NCBI GenBank assembly: GCA_027295975.1
Contig: JAPUJX010000292.1
Span: 1-10,908 of the forward strand
DNA: 10,908 nt
Source: Gammaproteobacteria bacterium
GTDB lineage: Bacteria > Pseudomonadota > Gammaproteobacteria > Pseudomonadales > Azotimanducaceae
Direction of reading: 5' to 3'
In this document: positions 5,490 through 10,908 of the stretch, in pieces
Layout of the letters: each line of letters begins with the position of its first letter
Numbering within the stretch: the stretch's first letter is position 1
Translations under genes and position numbers: made by a program
The notes under the pieces: model-generated
Database searches by the model: none
Seen by the model: only the letters and a program-made list of their open reading frames with translations
What the model was told of the DNA's origin: nothing

Positions 5490-6587
5490 TCAGGCCAAGG
5501 CCTGCAACCGGGTCTCGACGGATGCAAGCTTCTGTAACTCGGGCATCACCGTGCGAGCGAACAATTTCATGTTGCGATCGGCCTCTTCGTGAGGCATCCC
5601 GGCATAGGAACACACCGCGATATATCCATCGGCAAGAGTATTCTCTCGAATGGTGAGGATCTTTTCAAAAACCTGATCGGGCGTGCCCCATAACTGCAGG
5701 TCAATAAAAAAGTTCGTCATCTGCTCCATGCCGCCGGGAGCATTCAACCGGTCATACATCTCGCCATGGAATTCGTACCCGGGAGTGTTCTTCAAGTGAT
5801 CCTTATCGAACTCGTAGTGTTTGATCACGGTTTCCCAGTAACCGCTGATATAACGGCGCGCCAACTCCTCGGCTCGATCTGCCGACTCGTCCACGAAGGT
5901 CCAACCGGCACAATAGGGCGCAGGGGCATCCGTTCCTGTGGCGGCGCGAAACGTGTTGCGGTATTGCTCCAGTTCTTTGCTCACCACCGGCCAGGGTTTT
6001 TGCGGAATGATCAGCAAACCAACCCCCATCTTGGCCATGATCTCCGCGGTTTCGGTGGAAATGGCGGCGGCGTAGGTACGCCCTTTGAAGGTTTTTTCAG
6101 GCCGGGGCCGCAGATCCACCCGGGGTTGTCGAATGTACTGGCCGTCATACTCACACCACCCTTGCTCGAGCCCCTCAAGCACCATTTCGGCGGATTCCGC
6201 AAATCGCGTTCGCGCTTCCGGCATGGCTACTCGAAAACCATCAAACTCGATTCGACCCGTGCCTCTTCCCAAGCCGAGAATAACCCGACCACCCGACATG
6301 ACATCCAGCATCGCCACCTGCTCCGCCACTCGCAACGGATCGTGCCAGGGTAATACGCAGACCATGGACCCGAGTTGTATTTTCTCGGTGCAGGCAGCCA
6401 TATAAGTCAGGAACTGGAAAACGTTGGGGCACAACGTGTAATCGGTAAAATGGTGCTCAACACTCCAGATAGAGTCAAATCCGAGAGATTCCGCCTGGCG
6501 GGCAAGCGCAAGATCCTCGGCGTACACCTGGGAATCCGATTTGGCTTCGCCAGCGTTTTGAAAAATGACAGAAAATCCTACCCGCAT
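5490..6587 (-). CDS. luciferase-like (LLM class) flavin-dependent oxidoreductase
   Basis: The 365-residue product is a bacterial luciferase-like TIM-barrel oxidoreductase that uses FMNH2 or F420. It opens with MRVGFSVIFQN (first barrel strand). It carries SVEHHFTDY (42-50), a typical LLM flavin/substrate loop, and DPLRVAEQVAMLDVMSGGR with GLGRG (83-109), the most conserved family block. The C-terminal part WGTPDQVFEKI is also standard. The open frame extends to a further ATG at 6614, but the family begins at the second Met, where GGGGG lies six bases upstream of ATG 6587. The upstream Met lacks a comparable site, so 6587 is chosen. The gene follows the aldo/keto reductase by 58 bases and precedes the Baeyer-Villiger enzyme by 59. 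Cofactor (FMN or F420) cannot be decided from sequence alone; in this context an FMN-dependent monooxygenase is favoured. Confidence 0.9.
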   Translation of the reverse strand: MRVGFSVIFQNAGEAKSDSQVYAEDLALARQAESLGFDSIWSVEHHFTDYTLCPNVFQFLTYMAACTEKIQLGSMVCVLPWHDPLRVAEQVAMLDVMSGGRVILGLGRGTGRIEFDGFRVAMPEARTRFAESAEMVLEGLEQGWCEYDGQYIRQPRVDLRPRPEKTFKGRTYAAAISTETAEIMAKMGVGLLIIPQKPWPVVSKELEQYRNTFRAATGTDAPAPYCAGWTFVDESADRAEELARRYISGYWETVIKHYEFDKDHLKNTPGYEFHGEMYDRLNAPGGMEQMTNFFIDLQLWGTPDQVFEKILTIRENTLADGYIAVCSYAGMPHEEADRNMKLFARTVMPELQKLASVETRLQALA

Positions 6588-6593
6588 TTGTTT

Positions 6594-6598
6594 CCCCC
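6594..6598 (-). promoter_or_regulatory. ribosome binding site that sets the LLM start
   Basis: On the minus strand GGGGG, followed by AAACAA, stands six bases before ATG 6587. This supports the shorter reading of the luciferase-like gene over the in-frame ATG at 6614. Confidence 0.55.
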
Positions 6599-6645
6599 GG
6601 AATGGATGACCCATAGGTTAACATCGATCGTCACAACGAACTTGT

Positions 6646-7680
6646 TTACCCCTGAAGTCGCAAACGCCAAGGACTGCCTTCCTTTGGATAGGGGTATTGC
6701 AAATAGTATTCCGACTTCATCTTGACGATGTCATTGGCCACTTCGAACGCCTCGACGACCGCAGACGGTAACGGCCCTTTTTTGGATGCGCGCATGATTG
6801 GCTCGAGTTGTTCGATGCGGGATACGCCGATGAGAATTGCGTCACCGAGCGATGCATCAACGGCACTGTGGTGCTGGGTCCACCTGACGGCAGCCTCTAA
6901 GGTGGTGGTTATACCGGCTGCGCTGGCTGCCGAACCGATCGCCTCCAGAGCCGCGAACATCTCATCGCGGTTCAAATAGCGCTCTTCGTACTGTTTGATT
7001 CGCCGCTTCTGCGCGAAACGGTCGACACCTTTCACCGGAGCAACTCCCTTTTTGTACTTCCCGGTAAGGAACCCGCTCGCCAGTGATCCATGGGTGTAAT
7101 ACTTGATCTCATAGTTTCGCAGCACCGGGAGAAGTTCGTATTCTGCGGTGCGGTTGAGGGCGTTGTAGACACCCTGATAAACGGTAGGGAGAACATATCC
7201 TGCCCGTTGGCAGAACTGGCAGATCTCGACTACCTGCCATGCGGGAAAATTGGACAGACCAAACTCCTCGAACTTATCGGCGGAGTGACATGAATGGATC
7301 TCGGCCAGGGTATCTTCGAGCATTATTTCGCTCGCCGGCATGTGGAGGTAATAAATGGGGACAGATTTTCGTCCCAGCGCCGCCAGCGACCGATCCAACT
7401 GAAGGATCGGTCCATCGGGGAGACTGGGATGGTATTTGGTTGCGATACCCAGTGTCTTCGCGGTTGGAATGCGACCCAGAACCTCCTCGCAGTTACCATT
7501 CTGATAAACCCTCGCCGTGTCAACTTCCCTGCCGCCATGTTCGACAAATGCACGCAGCAAGTCTTCGCACGCGGCATCGCTCGAGAGAGGGTGGTCCCTC
7601 GTGCGCTCACTGGGTTTGCCAAAGGCGACGGCCCCAAGAACAACCGGCGCTGCACTGGATCTTGTAACGGTCTGTGTCAT
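6646..7680 (-). CDS. aldo/keto reductase, AKR7-like
   Basis: The 344-residue enzyme is a cytoplasmic (alpha/beta)8 NADPH-dependent carbonyl reductase. The catalytic tetrad is intact: Asp54 and Tyr59 in VDTARVYQNG, Lys82 in ATKYHP, and His113 in YYLHMP. The segments SNFPAWQVVEI (143-153), GYVLPTVYQGVYNALNR (161-177) and LASGFLTGKYKKG (200-212) are characteristic of the AKR7 group (aflatoxin-aldehyde/succinic semialdehyde reductases) and its bacterial relatives. The C-terminal ILIGVSRIEQL (282-292) contributes to cofactor binding. The ATG at 7680 fits the family N-terminus. Its ribosome binding site is weak, so coupling to the upstream arabinofuranosidase gene, 30 bases away, is plausible. AKR7 enzymes reduce dialdehydes and 2-carboxyaldehydes; in this cluster it may reduce an aldehyde or ketone produced from, or fed to, the neighbouring oxygenases. 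That last point is inference. Confidence 0.88.
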   Translation of the reverse strand: MTQTVTRSSAAPVVLGAVAFGKPSERTRDHPLSSDAACEDLLRAFVEHGGREVDTARVYQNGNCEEVLGRIPTAKTLGIATKYHPSLPDGPILQLDRSLAALGRKSVPIYYLHMPASEIMLEDTLAEIHSCHSADKFEEFGLSNFPAWQVVEICQFCQRAGYVLPTVYQGVYNALNRTAEYELLPVLRNYEIKYYTHGSLASGFLTGKYKKGVAPVKGVDRFAQKRRIKQYEERYLNRDEMFAALEAIGSAASAAGITTTLEAAVRWTQHHSAVDASLGDAILIGVSRIEQLEPIMRASKKGPLPSAVVEAFEVANDIVKMKSEYYLQYPYPKEGSPWRLRLQG

Positions 7681-7710
7681 CTCGAATCTGTTCTCATGGT
7701 GACTGTCAAA

Positions 7711-9213
7711 CTAATGCAGCTTCAATACGAGCCTTAACAATGAAGCGGCTGGTAGTGCAGCAGTGAATGTATCGCCATTGATCGAAACCTGATCAAACGA
7801 GCGCGGAACCACTTCCTCCGGTTGCTCAAAGGTGTTTACCGCATCCAGTTTGTCGTGGTGCAGAATCCGCTGATCGGCAACCGAATCTATCATGAGATCG
7901 TGCAGGTTGACGGCAATCGGCAACGATTCGCCGGGAGAGCGATTGACCATGAAAAAAGTCAGTTCCCCCGCCCTGTGGTTGAGAATTGCAGAACAATCCA
8001 GATAAGACACTTCCCGATATCGGTCCGTTGTATAACCAGGACCATCAACGGCCAATCTCAACGAGAGACCCGTTTTCTTTTCCGAGAAGAGTTGGAACGC
8101 ATAGAAGATCGATTGTTTGAGTAGCCGATCACCCCGCGTCATCAGAGGCGCTATGACGTTGACGATCTGCGCCAGGTTGGCGATTTTGACCACGTCGGCA
8201 TGACGAATGAAACTGTTTAGAAACTGGGCAACCACAAGCGCGTCTTCGGCGTTGTAAATTTCCTCTACGAGATGTGGTGCAAACTTATCTTGCCCATCCA
8301 TGTCTGACTCGGTTCGGGCCTTGTACCAGACATTCCATTCGTCAAAACAAAGATACGCACGCCGTTGACGACCAAGTTTGGCTTGAACATAACGACAACA
8401 GGCGTCCACCGATTCAATCTGTTCATCAATGCTGTTGCCAATCGCAAGGTAGTCCTCCGCGTTTCCGTCAGGGTTTCCAACATAACGGTGAAGGCTCACG
8501 TAATGCGCAAGCCCGCCAACATATTCGAGCACCTGTCGGTCCCAATCGAGATACGTCGGCATGGTGACCGCACTCGAGCCACAAACGACATTCCTGATCG
8601 AGCGATCACAGTCTTTCATCATTTTGGCGGCCTGCTGCGCACGGATTGCATACTGCGACGCGGGCACGTGGCCAAGCTGCCACGGGCCATCCATCTCATT
8701 GCCGAGACACCAGTACTTCACCCCATAGGGTTCCGCCGCGCCATTTTCGGCTCTCAGCCGCGCGAAACGGGACGGGGCGCTCGAATTGCAATACTCGACC
8801 CAGTCCCTCGCTTCTTCGGGTGTGCCCGTTCCGAGATTGACTGCCACCATGGGTTCCCAATTCATCTTCGTGCACAACTTGATGAACTCATCGGTGCCGA
8901 ACTGGTTCGATTCCAGGCTTTGCCATGCGAGGTCCTTGACCACGGGCCGATCGCCTCTGGGACCCACGCCATCCCGCCAGTGATAACCGGACGCGAAGTT
9001 TCCGCCGGGATAACGCATTACGGTCATCTGTAGCTCCCGGAGAGCCGCTAGTACGTCATCGCGAAACCCGTCGTCGTCCGCGTGTCTGCTGCCCGGTTCA
9101 TAAACACCTTCATAGACACATCGCCCCATGTGCTCGAGGAAGCCTCCGAAAATCAACGGACTGACTTCACCAACGGCAAAACGCGGATGAACATCAACGG
9201 TGGTCTGTTTCAC
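7711..9213 (-). CDS. GH51 alpha-L-arabinofuranosidase
   Basis: The 500-residue protein is a glycoside hydrolase of family 51, which removes terminal alpha-L-arabinofuranosyl residues with retention of configuration. The N-terminus (IFGGFLEHMGRCVYEGVYEP, 21-40) and MRYPGGNFASGYHW (66-79) match the family. The acid/base glutamate is Glu173 in CLGNEMDG, and the nucleophile is Glu292 in CFDEWNVWY. The C-terminal beta-sandwich follows from about residue 390. There is no signal peptide, as in most GH51 enzymes of this size, so it would act in the cytoplasm on imported oligosaccharides or glycosides. The start is GTG at 9213, chosen because the N-terminus aligns there and the next Met (29) lies inside the conserved block; GGAA lies six bases before it. 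It is preceded by the GST gene by 18 bases. No other arabinose-utilisation gene or transporter is in the window. Confidence 0.93.
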   Translation of the reverse strand: MKQTTVDVHPRFAVGEVSPLIFGGFLEHMGRCVYEGVYEPGSRHADDDGFRDDVLAALRELQMTVMRYPGGNFASGYHWRDGVGPRGDRPVVKDLAWQSLESNQFGTDEFIKLCTKMNWEPMVAVNLGTGTPEEARDWVEYCNSSAPSRFARLRAENGAAEPYGVKYWCLGNEMDGPWQLGHVPASQYAIRAQQAAKMMKDCDRSIRNVVCGSSAVTMPTYLDWDRQVLEYVGGLAHYVSLHRYVGNPDGNAEDYLAIGNSIDEQIESVDACCRYVQAKLGRQRRAYLCFDEWNVWYKARTESDMDGQDKFAPHLVEEIYNAEDALVVAQFLNSFIRHADVVKIANLAQIVNVIAPLMTRGDRLLKQSIFYAFQLFSEKKTGLSLRLAVDGPGYTTDRYREVSYLDCSAILNHRAGELTFFMVNRSPGESLPIAVNLHDLMIDSVADQRILHHDKLDAVNTFEQPEEVVPRSFDQVSINGDTFTAALPAASLLRLVLKLH

Positions 9214-9231
9214 ATCAGATTCCGACGGGTC

Positions 9232-9843
9232 CTACGTCATTTGAATCGCGACCTGAAACGCCGGTCTCGCCTCGATACGGCTCACATAAGCTTTCAAATT
9301 CACCATTTCGTCGGGCACACAGCCGAGCCGATTGCTCATGAAACAAGCATGACCCAACATGATGTCCGCCGCGGAGAAGTTGCCGATGAGGTAATCTTTT
9401 CCAGCAAGTGTTTCGTCGACCGGTCCCAACGCCTTCGTCAACAAACGTTGCGCTTGACCGAGGGTGGTTTCGTTCCGGCGCTCCGGCGGTAACAACAGGG
9501 TCTGCACCACTATGGTATTGACGGGGGGCATGACCATGCCCTCGCAATAGTGGAACCACTGTAGGTATTCCGGAAACTCGGCAGACTCGACCGCTGGCTT
9601 GAGACCATCGTTTTTGTGTCGTTCCAGAACGTAGTCGACAATTGCACCAGACTCATAGATGCTCACGTCATCATCTTCCAGAACGGGTACGCGACCCAGG
9701 GGATGACGCGCGCGATGCTCATCTGATTTCAGGTCCTTTGGATGAAAGGCCATTTTATTGATTTCATGCGGTAAGCCGAGTTCTTCGAGCAACCAGACAA
9801 TCCGCCCCGCGCGCGAATTGGGTGCAAAGTGTAGTTTGAGCAT
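9232..9843 (-). CDS. glutathione S-transferase
   Basis: This 203-residue cytosolic GST has the thioredoxin-like N-terminal domain with FAPNSRAGRIVWLLEELG (6-23), where Ser10 is the likely glutathione-activating residue. The cis-proline loop is GRVPVLE (50-56) and ESGAIVDYV (64-72) binds the gamma-glutamyl part. The all-helical C-terminal domain carries FSAADIMLG (156-164), the usual N-capping box. Length and layout are typical. GSTs conjugate electrophiles to glutathione or use it for dehalogenation, isomerisation or ether cleavage; which applies here cannot be read. It is the first gene of the minus-strand cluster and has the only consensus ribosome binding site in it. A TAAGAT hexamer lies upstream at about the right place for a -10 element, but no matching -35 was found. 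Confidence 0.9.
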   Translation of the reverse strand: MLKLHFAPNSRAGRIVWLLEELGLPHEINKMAFHPKDLKSDEHRARHPLGRVPVLEDDDVSIYESGAIVDYVLERHKNDGLKPAVESAEFPEYLQWFHYCEGMVMPPVNTIVVQTLLLPPERRNETTLGQAQRLLTKALGPVDETLAGKDYLIGNFSAADIMLGHACFMSNRLGCVPDEMVNLKAYVSRIEARPAFQVAIQMT

Positions 9844-9848
9844 ATTCC

Positions 9849-9854
9849 CCTCCT
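9849..9854 (-). promoter_or_regulatory. consensus ribosome binding site of the GST gene
   Basis: On the minus strand a perfect AGGAGG is followed by five bases and ATG 9843. It is the strongest such site in the window, consistent with the GST gene opening the five-gene transcript. Confidence 0.8.
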
Positions 9855-10016
9855 CAGATTAGCTGCCTATCTTATCCCACAAAGCCTGTACCTCATCGAA
9901 AACCAAACGTTTTCGGAGAAGGAGCAACGCAGCCAGGGGCAAAAACCCAGCAGATCGTTGAACTTATTTGTGAAACAGGACGCTGGCCCGGGAGAGTTCG
10001 GTGCGCCTCAAACCTC

Positions 10017-10908
10017 TCACGACCAACTCAGCACCCCCGTGCTCTGCCCGAACGAGTCCGTCTCCATCCCCATGGTTTGCAACAGGGTCACAAACAGGTT
10101 GCACAGCGGGGTATTGTGTTGTGAGTCGTAGGCGATGTGTTGTCCGTGACGAAAGCCACCGCCCGCGATGAGAATTGGCAGGTTTTTCGCTTTGTGCGAG
10201 CTGGCGTTACCGAGGTTACTCCCAAACAAGACGGTCGTCTGGTCGAGGAGCGAGCCGTTCCCATCACCTCGTACAGCGAGCTGGGTCAGCAGGTCGGCGA
10301 AGTTCCGGACGATTTCCATTTCGATTTTCTTGAGCTGGGCAATTTTGGCCTCATCCCGCCCGTGATGGGACAAACTGTGCTGATCGGAGGTTACCCCCTC
10401 AACCAGGGGCACCACCGAATGGTCCTGGATCATCAGACTGATGACTCGCGACGAATCGGTTTCGAGGACCAGGGGAATCAAACCGAACAGGAGCTTGACC
10501 CGGCCGATGATATCGGCGGAGTTTCCGATGTCGGTGGGGGGTGTCTCCTCGACGACCGGCTTGGGTCTGTTCATCCAGGCCTGGACCTCGGTGAGTTCCT
10601 GCTCGGCGGCGCGTACCGCATCAAAGTAAGCGGTAAGCTTCTGCTGGTCTTGAATGCCGACGCGCCGACGCAGTGTCATCCTCTGTGACCCGAGACGGTC
10701 CAGGATGCTGCCGCCGTCGCTGAGACGCTGCGCCTGGCGCTCGACCTCAATGGGGTCGCCTTGCAGGAACATCTTCCTGAAGAGGCCGGCCGGGCTGGTT
10801 TCGGCCGGCACCATGATGCCGTTGCGGGTATACGACTGGCTCTGTGCCGTCGCGGTCCCCAGAACCATCGATGGAAAGCGGGTCACGTATCCGAGGTGAT
10901 TGGCGGCC
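10017..10908 (-). CDS. DUF1552 family protein, C-terminal part (partial at window end)
   Basis: The minus strand frame is open from the window end to TGA at 10017-10019, about 297 residues. The GTG at 10886 is internal, because the codons before it (AANHLGYVTRFPSM) continue the family sequence. The fragment shows the DUF1552 hallmarks: TRFPSMVLG near its beginning, a coiled-coil-like RAAEQELTEVQAW region, DQHSLSHHGRDEAK, GNGSLLDQTTVLFGSNLGNAS, NLPILIAGGG and the closing FGQSTGVLS. DUF1552 proteins are usually 430-460 residues, exported, and related to the DUF1501/sulfatase-like fold. They are typically encoded beside cytochrome-like DUF1592/DUF1588 proteins in Planctomycetes, Verrucomicrobia and some Proteobacteria. 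Their function is unknown. The gene's start and signal peptide, and any DUF1592 partner, lie outside the window; none is found downstream of it. Confidence 0.88.
   Translation of the reverse strand, partial: AANHLGYVTRFPSMVLGTATAQSQSYTRNGIMVPAETSPAGLFRKMFLQGDPIEVERQAQRLSDGGSILDRLGSQRMTLRRRVGIQDQQKLTAYFDAVRAAEQELTEVQAWMNRPKPVVEETPPTDIGNSADIIGRVKLLFGLIPLVLETDSSRVISLMIQDHSVVPLVEGVTSDQHSLSHHGRDEAKIAQLKKIEMEIVRNFADLLTQLAVRGDGNGSLLDQTTVLFGSNLGNASSHKAKNLPILIAGGGFRHGQHIAYDSQHNTPLCNLFVTLLQTMGMETDSFGQSTGVLSWS

Noticed and set aside
5766..6353. Plus-strand 195-residue frame opposite the LLM gene
   Set aside because: Antisense shadow of a conserved enzyme, no ribosome binding site or family resemblance.
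8365..9033. Long plus-strand frame (222 residues) across the arabinofuranosidase gene
   Set aside because: It is antisense to a complete GH51 enzyme with both catalytic glutamates and has no family features; GC-rich coding sequence often leaves the opposite strand open.
9900..9960. Possible hairpin (GGG-TTTTTG-CCC) after the DUF1552 gene on the minus strand
   Set aside because: The stem is only about three pairs and the T-run is in the loop, so it does not make a credible terminator.
10137..10688. Plus-strand 183-residue frame opposite the DUF1552 gene
   Set aside because: The DUF1552 motifs on the minus strand account for the whole stretch.

Overview
The window looks like chromosomal DNA of a Pseudomonadota bacterium, most plausibly an uncultured aquatic gammaproteobacterium. 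That is an inference from family content (DUF924, a secreted TPR protein, a DUF1552 protein, a GSDH-type sugar dehydrogenase, a type I Baeyer-Villiger monooxygenase) and moderate GC. No rRNA, tRNA, IS element or CRISPR array was seen.

Left part, plus strand: the window opens with the last 37 residues of an unrecognised gene (1-116). A gap of about 690 bases follows. Read on the minus strand, this gap is not empty. At 517-692 it holds the frameshifted N-terminal part of a short-chain dehydrogenase (Rossmann motif TGGNSGIG). At 135-383 it holds what looks like the C-terminal end of a phage terminase large subunit (motif FPSGKYDDAVDA). Its right end holds a candidate promoter, a perfect 16-bp palindrome and a spaced 9-bp direct repeat. 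Three plus-strand genes follow: a secreted PQQ-type sugar dehydrogenase (811-2337), a DUF924 protein starting 10 bases later (2348-2902), and a secreted TPR protein (2966-3520) preceded by a pair of near-identical 14-bp sites.

Middle and right part, minus strand: five genes run in one direction with gaps of 18 to 59 bases. In transcription order they are glutathione S-transferase (9843-9232), GH51 alpha-L-arabinofuranosidase (9213-7711), AKR7-like aldo/keto reductase (7680-6646), luciferase-like flavin monooxygenase (6587-5490) and type I Baeyer-Villiger monooxygenase (5430-3547). This is probably one operon opening with a perfect AGGAGG ribosome binding site. It converges with the TPR gene, leaving only 26 bases between them. 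A glycosidase, a GST, a carbonyl reductase and two oxygenases together suggest uptake and oxidative breakdown of a glycosylated carbonyl or aromatic compound, but the substrate cannot be read from sequence.

At the right edge lies the C-terminal ~297 residues of a DUF1552 protein (minus strand, running off the window), separated from the GST gene by 173 bases in which no gene was found.
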